A DNA stretch of 64,000 nucleotides from Alphaproteobacteria bacterium (GCA_016722515.1 JADKJE010000001.1:868001-932000); one strand, 5' to 3'. Shown: positions 1-8,076, numbered from the stretch's first letter. Numbers and translations are program-made. Notes: generated by a model not told the origin, from the sequence alone.

Positions 1-243
1 GATACTATTGTATGGGAAAATGGATTGGATCTAGCTCCTGAGTTTTTGTGGGAAAAGGTAACACATTCAAATCTTGATAAAAGGAAAGAGAAAATTCAAG
101 TACTGAAGGATATACACTCTATTGTTGACTTAGGAGATTCTCAGCAAAAGGCTTTCGATAGCAGAGTTCGTCTCATTACTGAATCAGTTGCTAATGCACT
201 TGAACCATTAGACAACACAATAAAAGAAGCCAAGAAGTCATAA
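1..243 (+). CDS. DUF2442-type protein, 3' part only, with an unusual C-terminal extension
   Basis: The reading frame is open from the first base, so the start lies outside the window. The first ~20 residues match the C-terminal end of the two complete DUF2442 proteins at 4112 and 5496 (shared WENGLDLAPEFLWE). This copy does not stop there but continues for about 60 charged, probably helical residues. DUF2442 proteins are small, often lie in toxin-antitoxin-like gene pairs, and have no firmly known biochemical role. This is the third DUF2442 gene of the island, and the 57-bp repeat follows it at 380. The extension could be a fusion or a drifted tail. Confidence 0.6.
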   Translation, partial: DTIVWENGLDLAPEFLWEKVTHSNLDKRKEKIQVLKDIHSIVDLGDSQQKAFDSRVRLITESVANALEPLDNTIKEAKKS

Positions 244-379
244 CTTCCTCATAAGCCGATAAAGTGGCTCTTATTAAGGGCTCAAAAACATTAAAAAATG
301 AATTGATAAACTTTGAATTTATCGTGCCTAAACTCTACAGCAGCAAAAGAAAAAGAAAACCGAAGCTGAAAGCGAAGGA

Positions 380-436
380 TGGCTCCCCTGGCCGGACGAA
401 TTTCGAACTTTTAGGGGGGAGATTGAGGAGACGATG
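380..436 (+). repeat. 57-bp att-like repeat, copy 1
   Basis: It begins TGGCTCCCCTGGCCGGAC, runs through GAATTTCGAACTTTTAGG and ends GAGGAGACGATG. The first 9-11 bases are the complement of the tRNA-Asn 3' end found at 20859. It bounds the DUF2442 cassette on its right. The open frame at 264-491 only passes through this repeat and is not called. Confidence 0.85.
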
Positions 437-586
437 GACAGATTTATTTTTCCTCCTTCACTTGACATCCTTATCATTAACCGGAAATTAGGCACTTAAT
501 ACAGCAAAAATTATTTTTCTCCATACACTTCCAAAAGACAAAACTAATCCGCTACCCTTTATCTATAATAGGCAAAGGAATACCAT

Positions 587-1348
587 ATGGACAACATATC
601 TCTTCATCATAGTCATTTTCATATGTCCATTATCTGTAGCTTGGGTATCATCAATCAATCCGCAATTTCACATTGTCTGGATTACGGCTTCATAAATGAA
701 GCAAAGAAACTCTATCAGCTTAAACATCGACTTATTAGGTTGTTGCAATATAAAACCCTAGCATTTGACTTTGTTACCCAACTCGCAACAGGGATGATAC
801 TTTTAGTTGGAGAAGGTAATTTAAGCTTCTCACTTAGTTTGTTAGATATGGAGTGTATGAATCCTCTCTATTTAACCGCCACCACCTATGAGCAGGAAAA
901 AGATCTATCTTTAGAAACAATAAAAAATGCACAAAAGCTCAAACGTGCAGGAGTACTGGTACAGCATAATGTCGATGCAACCAACCTTACTGATAAGTTT
1001 AATAAGATAAAATTTGATGCCATTGTATTTCAATTCCCAAATGTCGCCAGTAGAGAGGCGATTGAAGGACATAACCCCAACTTTATACTCGTACGTGACT
1101 TCCTCAAAAGTGCAGCAAATCATTTAACCTCTAATGGCAAAGTATTCATGTCAGCCGTAGATAATCCTTACTACCATGGCGCTTTTCAATTTGATAAGGC
1201 AGCTAAATTTGCCGGATTTCCACTCCCAGATTGCTATCCTTTTGATCCAACTGCATTTTCCGGGTATAATCATATGATGACGCACCAGGACGAAAATGGA
1301 ATTGAGAATCATGACATATTCGCCACCTGGGTATTTTCAAAAAAATAA
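587..1348 (+). CDS. DUF2431 (BMT5-like) Rossmann-fold methyltransferase
   Basis: Predicted SAM-dependent methyltransferase of the DUF2431 family, whose characterised eukaryotic member BMT5 makes m3U in large-subunit rRNA. The domain starts near residue 70. Visible motifs are LLVGEGNLSFSLSL (SAM-binding loop), the TATTYE block, a VDAT acidic motif, and FDAIVFQFPN, equivalent to the family's FNFPH. Residues 1-69 are an extension I cannot assign, but the start at 587 has an AAAGGA ribosome site 8 bases upstream. An internal ATG at codon 70 is the alternative start. The gene is 6 bases from the AlkB gene, so the two are probably co-transcribed. A fragment of a second copy survives at 10988-11117. 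Substrate (rRNA, tRNA or other) is unknown. Confidence 0.8.
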   Translation: MDNISLHHSHFHMSIICSLGIINQSAISHCLDYGFINEAKKLYQLKHRLIRLLQYKTLAFDFVTQLATGMILLVGEGNLSFSLSLLDMECMNPLYLTATTYEQEKDLSLETIKNAQKLKRAGVLVQHNVDATNLTDKFNKIKFDAIVFQFPNVASREAIEGHNPNFILVRDFLKSAANHLTSNGKVFMSAVDNPYYHGAFQFDKAAKFAGFPLPDCYPFDPTAFSGYNHMMTHQDENGIENHDIFATWVFSKK

Positions 1349-1354
1349 AGACTT

Positions 1355-1972
1355 ATGATGCACTTGCAACCAACTTTATTTGATCACCCACTTCCTATCA
1401 CCAGCGAACTTATACCCGGCCTCCTCTACCTTCCCGAGTTCATCACCCCTTTGCAAGAACAAGACCTGCTCGCGCGCATTGACCAACATCCATGGGATAC
1501 CAGCCTTAAGCGCCGTGTTCAACATTACGGTTACCGCTATGACTATACAACCAGAAATGTTTCACCTGATTCCTGGCTAGGACCTTTACCGGATTGGCTA
1601 TTTTCTTTCAGCCAGCATCTCCACCAACAGTCACTTTTTCAATCCCCACCAGATCAAATTATCATTAACGAATATCTACCTGGCCAAGGAATTTCTGCAC
1701 ATATCGACTGCATTCCCTGCTTCAGCGCTACGATTGCGTCCTTAAGCCTTGGTTCAGCCTGTGTCATGGAATTTTTTAATCCATCCATCAAAAAAAGAAT
1801 ACCAGTATTGCTGGAACCTCGTAGTTTACTAATAGTGTCTGGAGATGCACGTTACCAATGGCTGCACTCTATTCCCGCACGAAAAACAGATCTATATGAA
1901 GGAATTAGTTTTACTCGGAATAGGAGAATTTCTTTAACATTCAGGAATATGATTATCCATCACAAAGGATAA
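1355..1972 (+). CDS. AlkB-family 2-oxoglutarate/Fe(II) dioxygenase
   Basis: 205 residues, the usual AlkB size. The iron ligands are visible as H116-x-D118 (AHID) and H171 (WLHSI). The 2-oxoglutarate-binding arginine pattern is RISLTFR (R191, R197), and NEYLPGQG lies just before the HxD. AlkB proteins remove methyl groups such as m1A, m3C and m3T/m3U from nucleic acids by oxidative demethylation. The gene follows the DUF2431 methyltransferase with almost no gap. This resembles the physical coupling of methyltransferase and AlkB in eukaryotic ALKBH8, although the methyltransferase family differs. It may act in alkylation repair or RNA modification; neither can be settled from sequence. Confidence 0.88.
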   Translation: MMHLQPTLFDHPLPITSELIPGLLYLPEFITPLQEQDLLARIDQHPWDTSLKRRVQHYGYRYDYTTRNVSPDSWLGPLPDWLFSFSQHLHQQSLFQSPPDQIIINEYLPGQGISAHIDCIPCFSATIASLSLGSACVMEFFNPSIKKRIPVLLEPRSLLIVSGDARYQWLHSIPARKTDLYEGISFTRNRRISLTFRNMIIHHKG

Positions 1973-2039
1973 TTATCGACAAAAAGTTGGCATGTCGTAT
2001 TTATCCTTTTTTATGCATAGGATGCTTATCACAGAAGAG

Positions 2040-2096
2040 TGGCTCCTCGGTCTGGACGAATTTCGAACTTTTAGGGGGGAGATTGAGGAGACGATG
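2040..2096 (+). repeat. 57-bp att-like repeat, copy 2
   Basis: TGGCTCCTCGGTCTGGAC, then GAATTTCGAACTTTTAGG, ending GAGGAGACGATG. It closes the methyltransferase/AlkB cassette. The base run before it (AGAAGAG) resembles the recombinase-coding flank GTGAAGAG seen at 15453 and 20852. Confidence 0.88.
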
Positions 2097-2228
2097 AACA
2101 ATTGTGTGCTTACGCTAGAGTCACTAAAATCTCCTATACACTTCTCCTTAGATCAATCACCTACAGCCACAATTGACTTACTGGGTTAAAAGCGCTAATC
2201 TAAAGTATAACTTTATATTAGCCCCCAT

Positions 2229-3455
2229 ATGCCATCCAGAATCAAACGCACTTTAGCAAAACCCATCACTGAGGTAAGCGACAGCTTCAAAGTGTTATTA
2301 CTGACAGGCCCTCGCCAAGTAGGAAAAACCACGCTGCTGCAGAATATTGATAAAAAGCTTCGTTCTTATGTTACATTGGACGACCTCACTCAACGCACCG
2401 CTGCTCAGGAAGACCCAGCTGGATTTATTGAGCGGTTACAGCTACCGGTATTGATTGATGAAGTGCAATATGCACCCAATCTCTTTCCTTACATTAAAAT
2501 GGCTGTGGATAAAGCACGTAAGATGGGTCAATTCTGGCTTACTGGTTCACAGCAATTTGACATGATGAAAAACATCACGGAATCTCTGGCAGGCCGAGTA
2601 GGTATTTTGCATCTACAGGGGATTACACTCGCAGAAGAGCAAAACAGATCCAATGATGCACCTTTCTTGCCGGAACTAAAACTACTTAAGGCACGACAAA
2701 AATCAGCAAAGATACTAACTGTACGCCAAGTGTTCCAAAAGATCTGGCGTGGTTCCTATCCCGATATGGTGACACGAAAAGGCAAAAACTGGGAACGTTT
2801 TTACGATTCCTATGTCTCAACTTATATTCAACGGGATGTGCAGGATTACCTCGGTATCAAAAGCAAAACGACATTCCTGAAGTTTATGCAGATTGCAGCT
2901 GCTCGCACGGGACAATTAGTGAATTACGCGGATATTTCCAAAGATGTTGGCGTTAGTCAGGTTACGATCAAATCATGGCTCAACGTGCTGCAAGCATCTG
3001 GTATTATTATGCTACTACAGCCCTTTTTTAAAAATCAAACAAAACGCCTAGTTAAAACACCCAAGCTCTATTTTATGGATACGGGACTATGTGCATTTCT
3101 CACTGGCTGGCTGAATCCTGACGTGCTGGAGCGTGGCGCAATGTCTGGCGCAATGCTTGAGACCTATGTCGTCTCAGAGATTATTAAATCCTATCTGCAT
3201 CAGGGTCGCGTCCCCCGTGTTTATTTTTACCGTGACAATAAAAAGAATGAAGTGGATCTTCTTATCGAAGAAAATGGCACACTTTATCCTATTGAAATTA
3301 AGAAAACTTCATCACCAAAACGTGCTGATTGCAAAGCATTTGATTACCTGCAAGGCCTTAAAATGCCCATTGGACATGGAGGAGTGATTTGTTTTACAAG
3401 TGCTTTAACACCACTTGCGGATAACATTGATGCCATACCACTGGGCTATTTATAA
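2229..3455 (+). CDS. AAA_14 / DUF4143 ATPase with nuclease-like C-terminus
   Basis: 408 residues, a typical length for the family. The P-loop is TGPRQVGKTT (residues 26-35), Walker B is VLIDEVQ (74-80) and the sensor region is WLTGSQQ. The DUF4143 half follows, ending in EVDLLIEENG...PIEIKK (341-359), a PD-(D/E)xK-like core with D343, E356 and K358. These ATPases are common accessory genes of unclear function, often exchanged horizontally. The gene is alone in its cassette between repeat copies 2 and 3. No strong ribosome site precedes it. All key motifs are present, so the product is probably functional. Confidence 0.88.
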   Translation: MPSRIKRTLAKPITEVSDSFKVLLLTGPRQVGKTTLLQNIDKKLRSYVTLDDLTQRTAAQEDPAGFIERLQLPVLIDEVQYAPNLFPYIKMAVDKARKMGQFWLTGSQQFDMMKNITESLAGRVGILHLQGITLAEEQNRSNDAPFLPELKLLKARQKSAKILTVRQVFQKIWRGSYPDMVTRKGKNWERFYDSYVSTYIQRDVQDYLGIKSKTTFLKFMQIAAARTGQLVNYADISKDVGVSQVTIKSWLNVLQASGIIMLLQPFFKNQTKRLVKTPKLYFMDTGLCAFLTGWLNPDVLERGAMSGAMLETYVVSEIIKSYLHQGRVPRVYFYRDNKKNEVDLLIEENGTLYPIEIKKTSSPKRADCKAFDYLQGLKMPIGHGGVICFTSALTPLADNIDAIPLGYL

Positions 3456-3604
3456 ATAAACTGGTGACAGATAATCATCAGTTCAAAATGAGGGAACCCC
3501 ATTCTCCAGGTGCTCACACATCGTGATCACATGACAATGCCGACAAGGACATGGAAGGTACGATTAGATTCCTCTCAATTCCGTGGTAGCTAAACGAAGG
3601 AGGA

Positions 3605-3661
3605 TGGCTCCCCGGTCTGGACGAATTTCGAACTTTTAGGGGGGAGATTGAGGAGACGATG
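3605..3661 (+). repeat. 57-bp att-like repeat, copy 3
   Basis: Consensus form TGGCTCCCCGGTCTGGAC ... GAGGAGACGATG, preceded by AAGGA. It separates the DUF4143 cassette from the first BRO/DUF2442 cassette. The ~150 bases between the ATPase stop and this repeat hold no gene that I can see. Confidence 0.9.
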
Positions 3662-3764
3662 AGTAGATATTTATATAGGTAAACTCATCATGAGCTTGTT
3701 GCAAAGATTCATCTTTCATTATATCTTGTAATTATTATTACCACAAAGCTGAATGAGGTTAGTT

Positions 3765-4099
3765 ATGGCACATGATTTAGCACTATTTGAAAAATTCAAG
3801 GTCAGAAGACACTTTGATGAAAAACAGAACAAATGGTATTTCTCAGTTATTGATATTATTGCGATTCTTATTGATCGTCCAGATCATAAAAAAGCTAAAA
3901 GCTATTGGTCTACCCTTAAAAATAGACTGAAGGCAGAAGGAAGTGAAGTGGTCACAAATTGTGACCACTTGAAAATGAAAGCACCAGATAGAAAAATGAG
4001 AGAAACCGATATAGCTGATCTGGAAACCAAAACAGGGAAAAAGTCGTGGATGGTACCAATTTCTTGATGAAAGAAATTGGAGCGAAGAAACTGAAATAG
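3765..4099 (+). pseudogene. BRO-N family gene, internally deleted and frameshifted
   Basis: The first ~90 residues are a BRO-N (baculovirus repeated ORF) domain, like the longer copy at 4631 (pattern VRRHFDE..WYFSVIDI, YWSTLKNRLKAEGSEVV). The product then jumps directly to a C-terminal tail (TGKK), losing the central part. After a frameshift the last codons of the normal tail appear in another frame, ending at 4099. The start at 3765 is favoured by a GAGG sequence 6 bases upstream of it, over the ATG at 3753. BRO-N proteins are phage-type DNA-binding or antirepressor-like proteins. This copy is probably dead. Confidence 0.72.
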
Positions 4100-4111
4100 G
4101 TGTAGCTGTTC

Positions 4112-4348
4112 ATGATGTATGCGATTGAAGCTTATTATCTCGAGAACTATAAAATCCGTTTGCGGTTTAATGATAATAAAGAAGGAATCGTGGATTTAGA
4201 GAATATGATTTCAAGTGATCATCGTACTCTTTTTAAAGAATTATCGAATACAGAATCATTCAAGCGCTTTCATGTAGAGAAGGATACTGTTGTATGGGAA
4301 AACGGATTGGATCTGGCCCCAGAGTTTTTGTGGGAAAGAACAATATAA
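4112..4348 (+). CDS. DUF2442 domain protein
   Basis: 78 residues forming a complete DUF2442 domain (YLENYKIRLRFNDNKEG near the start, LFKELSNTESFKRF in the middle, WENGLDLAPEFLWE at the end). It lies 12 bases after the broken BRO gene, the same order as at 4631-5732. It and its 3' flank up to the repeat are nearly identical to the second copy, so this is a recent segmental duplication. It may be one half of a toxin-antitoxin-like pair, but no toxic partner is identified. Start is one of two adjacent ATGs. Confidence 0.75.
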   Translation: MMYAIEAYYLENYKIRLRFNDNKEGIVDLENMISSDHRTLFKELSNTESFKRFHVEKDTVVWENGLDLAPEFLWERTI

Positions 4349-4411
4349 TTTCAAACCATCCGACTTCGAAGCGAGCTATAAATCAAACAATAATTGAGTA
4401 AATAAAAAAGT

Positions 4412-4468
4412 TGGCTCCCCGGTCTGGACGAATTTCGAACTTTTAGGGAGGAGATTGAGGAGACGATG
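4412..4468 (+). repeat. 57-bp att-like repeat, copy 4
   Basis: Preceded by AAAAAAGT. TGGCTCCCCGGTCTGGAC ... AGGGAGGAGATTGAGG...ACGATG, with one G-to-A change in the G run. The 60 bases before it match those before copy 5 almost exactly. Confidence 0.9.
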
Positions 4469-4481
4469 AATAGGGAAATAA

Positions 4482-4540
4482 CATCAATAACTTCAATTTT
4501 AAACTAGTCGAATTCGACGGATTTAAAAAAGAGCGAAGCA
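4482..4540 (+). pseudogene. Relic of a KilA-N gene
   Basis: About 55 bases match an internal part of the intact KilA-N gene at 15860-15915: the stretch AATTTTAAAC.AGTCGAATTCGA followed by GATTTAAAAAAGAG. No open frame remains. It shows that a KilA-N cassette once occupied, or recombined into, this compartment. Confidence 0.6.
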
Positions 4541-4630
4541 AACAAAGGACTTTATGTTTAGCAAATATTACTTTATTTTCTAATGGTGGGATTTGAAGAG
4601 ATGTAAGCAACCAATTTTATGAGATGCAGT

Positions 4631-5485
4631 ATGATAGACCGTCAAAGCGCCATTGTTTTGTTCAAAGAACAAAAAATTCGTCGTACATGGCATAATGAAG
4701 AATGGTGGTTTTCTGTTGCAGATATTATTGGCGTTTTAACTGATAGCTCAGATGCAGGGGCATATTGGCGTAAGTTAAAACAACGACTTAAGGAAGAAAA
4801 CAGCGAGGTCGTGACATTTTGTCACGGACTGAAATTAGAAGCTGCTGATGGAAAAAAATATACTACTGACTGTGCTAATACGGAATCTATACTGCGTATT
4901 ATCCAGTCTGTTCCCTCTCCTAAAGCGGAACCATTTAAACGATGGCTGGCAAAAGTTGGATATGAGCGCATTCAGGAAATTGAAAACCCGGAACTTGCGC
5001 AAGAGCGAATGAAGCAGCTTTACGAGCAGAAAGGTTAGCCACAAGACTGGATTGATAAGCGACTTCGCGGCATAGCGGTAAGGCAAAGCCTTACCGCTGA
5101 ATGGCAAAAACGAGGCATTACTAGTGAGATTGATTATGCTATTTTAACAGCAGAAATCTCCCAATCCACCTTTGGCATGACTCCAAGCGAATATAAAAAA
5201 CATAAGAACCTACCTTCCAAATCGAAAACGAATTTGCGTGACCATATGACTGATCTTGAATTAATTTTCACTATGTTAGGTGAACGAGTAACCACTGAAA
5301 TTTCTGCCTCTGAAAAACCGAAAACCTTTGAAAAAAGCAAGAATGTAGCCAAACGTGGTGGCAAGGTTGCTGGCACGGCGCGAAAGGAAACAGAAAAAGA
5401 ATTAGGACGCACCATTATTAGTTGCGATAATTACCTATCACTTATGCAAACAAAACCTGCTAAACGAATGAAGGATAAAGTTTAG
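4631..5485 (+). pseudogene. BRO-N family protein interrupted by an in-frame amber codon
   Basis: Reads as a full-length BRO-N protein of about 285 residues if one TAG (5036-5038) is ignored. Both halves are in the same frame and no sequence is missing. The first half ends LYEQKG and the second starts PQDWIDKRLRGIAV. Homologues I recall have a tyrosine between them, so a single TAT/TAC to TAG change explains the break. Visible parts are the BRO-N domain (WWFSVADIIGVL, YWRKLKQRLKEE), then SPKAEPFKRWLAKVGYERIQE, then LRDHMTDLELIFTMLGE and a basic tail. Start chosen at 4631 (MIDRQSAIVLFK) over 4619. The role in phages is DNA-binding or antirepressor-like; here it is inactive unless the stop is suppressed. 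Confidence 0.82.
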
Positions 5486-5495
5486 GAGCTCATCT

Positions 5496-5732
5496 ATGAT
5501 TTATGTTATTGAAGCTTCATATCTTGAAAACTATAAAATCCGTCTACGGTTTAATGATAATAAAGAAGGCATCATTGACCTAGAAGATGTCATACATAAC
5601 GACCATCGCACTCTCTTCAAAGAATTATCTAATACAGAATCATTCAAACGTTTTCATGTAGAGATGGATACTGTTATATGGGAAAACGGATTGGATTTAG
5701 CCCCTGAGTTTTTATGGGAAAGAACAATATAA
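5496..5732 (+). CDS. DUF2442 domain protein (second copy)
   Basis: 78 residues, nearly the same as the 4112 copy. A good ribosome site (AGGAG) lies 8 bases before the ATG. It follows the amber-interrupted BRO gene by 10 bases. The BRO-DUF2442-repeat order at both loci indicates duplication of a whole cassette rather than of single genes. Function unknown. Confidence 0.78.
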   Translation: MIYVIEASYLENYKIRLRFNDNKEGIIDLEDVIHNDHRTLFKELSNTESFKRFHVEMDTVIWENGLDLAPEFLWERTI

Positions 5733-5795
5733 TTTCAAACCATCCGACTTCTAAGCGAGCTATAAATCAAACGATAATTGAATAAATAAAAAAGT

Positions 5796-5852
5796 TGGCT
5801 CCCCGGTCTGGACGAATTTCGAACTTTTAGGGGGGAGATTGAGGAGACGGTG
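5796..5852 (+). repeat. 57-bp att-like repeat, copy 5
   Basis: TGGCTCCCCGGTCTGGAC ... AGGGGGGAGATTGAGG...ACGGTG. Preceded by AATAAAAAAGT exactly as in copy 4. It separates the duplicated BRO cassette from the Doc cassette. Confidence 0.9.
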
Positions 5853-5964
5853 GGGAGAGATCGATCAACATTTAGTTGAGTTGAATCGCTCGTGAATCAT
5901 TAATAAAGGACCTTCATAAATAAGATGATTAGTTAAATGATCAGGGCATTTTTATATTAAAAGG

Positions 5965-6420
5965 TTAAGTGTCACACTTTAAGCTTAATGCGTGAATTAG
6001 AGCAAGCTGTACTGACTCACGCTCCTGTTCCATAATAATATCTTCGATAATATCTTTTAGTAAGTCTTTTTCAATTTTGTTGTCTGCCACCCACACTACG
6101 ATATTTTCCATGCGCAGGATAAAATCCGTTATACAGTAGTCATATCCATTAATTTGCAGTAAATAAGCACTTAGCGCTAAACTAGAGCGTTTGTTACCAT
6201 CAAAGAATGCATGGCTTTTATTGATGCTATAAAGCAGGTGTGCAATTTTATCCAGAAAGGTGGGATAATAAAGATCATTCTGAATATGAGCCAATGTACT
6301 TTCCAGCATCCTTACCTTATCCGCATCATATCCAGGCATTCCACCTGAAATTTCGATGATCATATCATGCACTTGAATTGCATGGGGTAAATCAAAATAG
6401 AATATTTTTAACTCTTTCAT
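5965..6420 (-). CDS. Doc/death-on-curing family Fic protein
   Basis: 151 residues with the Fic-fold core HAFFDGNKR (H70-R78), which fits HxFx(D/N)GNKR. Doc-type toxins phosphorylate EF-Tu, while other Fic proteins AMPylate targets. The canonical Doc loop has K where AMPylating Fic has G-R, and this protein has GNKR, which favours the Doc side. The gene starts 2 bases after the stop of the upstream gene, so translation is probably coupled. The partner is not a small Phd-type antitoxin but a ~340-residue HTH protein. Confidence 0.82.
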   Translation of the reverse strand: MKELKIFYFDLPHAIQVHDMIIEISGGMPGYDADKVRMLESTLAHIQNDLYYPTFLDKIAHLLYSINKSHAFFDGNKRSSLALSAYLLQINGYDYCITDFILRMENIVVWVADNKIEKDLLKDIIEDIIMEQERESVQLALIHALSLKCDT

Positions 6421-6422
6421 AC

Positions 6423-7445
6423 CTATTTATTCTTAAGCCTCTCAAACACTTCCTTTGTCTCAAGGATACGCTCTTTTAGTTCTTTGCTTTTTTCACCTAA
6501 GAAACGCTCAAAGTCTGCTTCTGGCACCGACTGAATATAATGTATTAGCTTGTCATGCAGTGCATCTCTAAAGCATTTATCACGACTAGCCATTTTAGTG
6601 CGAACATCGTTTAGCAAAGGTTTTTGACTCGGATGTGATTCAAATTTTGCTACCACAGCATCAAACTCTGCTTTGCTTAGTTTTTCTTTGCCCTTAGCAT
6701 TGTATGCCTGCTTTATTTCATATGCCAAGCCAGCCTCATAGCTAGCAATCAGAGTCAACACCTCAGCATACATTGTGTCTCTGACTGGATCCTTTTGTGT
6801 AAGAGCAAGAACCTTACGGTACTCCTCGGCATCCTCATGAAAAATTGAACGGTAAATGGCATTGGTGCAGTAACCATATTTCCAATTTGGCATCCCTACA
6901 CAGAGATCAATAGCATCCGTAAATTCCTTGCGATGATTTTCCTCCTGAAAGGCGGCGGGAAGATAGTTTTCATCCCTCTGATTAATATACTTGGTTTTGC
7001 CACCTACACGTTCAGTCAATACGTCGATAACAATGTCCAATATTCTAGAGCGGATCATCTTGGCTTTCTCACTCTCAGTTAAAAGCATTGCAAGATTGAG
7101 AACTGCTCTAAAAGAGAAGATTCCCAAGGTGTTTACTAACGGTCCGACATCGATGTCGGATCGTAAAGATATCTTCAAATCTTTCAAAGGCTTGCCCTGA
7201 AGGAGCTGATAGCCATTCCTAGTCAATTCATCCTTATGACTGCTCAAATAGCGTTCAATGGTACGCTCATCAATTTCTAACAGCTGAGCCACATCAGATT
7301 TGGTAAAAATTGTTTCGCCTTGGTATTTTATGCCCCCTAAATAAAGGTTTTCCTCAACTTTTTGGATTGCAAAAGGATTATTGAGGATATTTTGCCTTTC
7401 AACATGTGATCCTGTAAGGTTACCGTTAAGTTTTCCCGTGCTCAT
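6423..7445 (-). CDS. HTH DNA-binding partner of the Doc protein
   Basis: About 340 residues. The start at 7445 (MSTGKLNG) has a GGGGGC ribosome site 6 bases upstream; a longer frame from 7493 has none. The N-terminal part holds a helix-turn-helix-like segment (IFTKSDVAQLLEIDERTIERYLSSH), followed by a mostly helical body rich in charged residues. The same two-gene order with a Doc protein is, as I recall, found in other intracellular bacteria and in phage-derived regions. It probably regulates the operon and may neutralise Doc, but that is inference. There is no recognisable catalytic motif. Confidence 0.65.
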   Translation of the reverse strand: MSTGKLNGNLTGSHVERQNILNNPFAIQKVEENLYLGGIKYQGETIFTKSDVAQLLEIDERTIERYLSSHKDELTRNGYQLLQGKPLKDLKISLRSDIDVGPLVNTLGIFSFRAVLNLAMLLTESEKAKMIRSRILDIVIDVLTERVGGKTKYINQRDENYLPAAFQEENHRKEFTDAIDLCVGMPNWKYGYCTNAIYRSIFHEDAEEYRKVLALTQKDPVRDTMYAEVLTLIASYEAGLAYEIKQAYNAKGKEKLSKAEFDAVVAKFESHPSQKPLLNDVRTKMASRDKCFRDALHDKLIHYIQSVPEADFERFLGEKSKELKERILETKEVFERLKNK

Positions 7446-7792
7446 TATACAGCCCCCATACTTTTTCAACACTAACCCCCAATACCTAAGCAATTAAGAG
7501 TTTCCTTCTATGGGATCACTTCAACCTCAAATTAAGAGAAAAAAGACGATTCATCCGCATTGCCCACTTGATGCTACAATAAAGTGTTATATGAGTAAAG
7601 AGTAACTGGCGCGCAATGCCAATTGAGGGGACCGTCTTAAGAAAGAGTATCATTATACCTTTAAAATATCCTTATTTTTTGGTGTTAATGAATCTCTAGA
7701 AATGACGACGAAGAAGATAAAGATGAAGTCTTTATTTCAAAGGGTCATTAAGGATAAGCATGAATATCGGTGAAATTAAAATAAGGAAAAGT
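7446..7792. other. Gene-free stretch upstream of the HTH-Doc operon
   Basis: About 350 A+T-rich bases between the HTH gene start and repeat copy 6. It should contain the operon promoter but I see no convincing promoter boxes. No coding remnant recognised. Confidence 0.5.
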
Positions 7793-7849
7793 TGGCTCCC
7801 CGGTCTGGACGAATTTCGAACTTTTAGGGGGGAGATTAAGGAGACAATG
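7793..7849 (+). repeat. 57-bp att-like repeat, copy 6
   Basis: Preceded by GGAAAAGT. TGGCTCCCCGGTCTGGAC ... GGAGATTAAGGAGACAATG, with two changes near the end. The small open frame at 7760-8038 crosses it and has no coding support. Confidence 0.88.
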
Positions 7850-7976
7850 GACAGATTTTTTCGCTTGCTCCCTAAATCATATACAGAACAAGCGCACCGC
7901 CACCTGAGTTACTCAAAAAAAGTAGTCATGGTGGTTACACCTTGTGTATTGCCTTACAAGCAAAATAATCCCTTTT

Positions 7977-8041
7977 GCGGTGAATACATCCATTATTCAC
8001 CGCATTATATACGGCAAATAATATTGCTTTTGCGGTGAATA
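7977..8041. promoter_or_regulatory. Operator-like palindrome upstream of the Fic gene
   Basis: A perfect inverted repeat, GCGGTGAATA (7977-7986) and TATTCACCGC (7994-8003), has a 7-base spacer. A third copy, GCGGTGAATA, lies at 8032-8041. A related TGCGGAGAATA overlaps the ribosome site at 8062-8072. The final copy is 36 bases from the Fic start. The arrangement suggests autoregulation by a DNA-binding protein, perhaps the winged-helix C-terminus of the Fic protein itself. Confidence 0.65.
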
Positions 8042-8076
8042 TGCGCTATAATCTCATTATAATGTGCGGAGAATAT

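Noticed and set aside
264..491. 75-codon open frame
   Set aside because: It runs through repeat copy 1, has no ribosome site and no family likeness; the repeat explains it.
1992..2189. 65-codon open frame
   Set aside because: Passes through repeat copy 2; the reading frame is open only because the repeat is open in that frame.
7760..8038. 92-codon open frame upstream of the Fic gene
   Set aside because: Crosses repeat copy 6 and the operator palindrome; no coding support.
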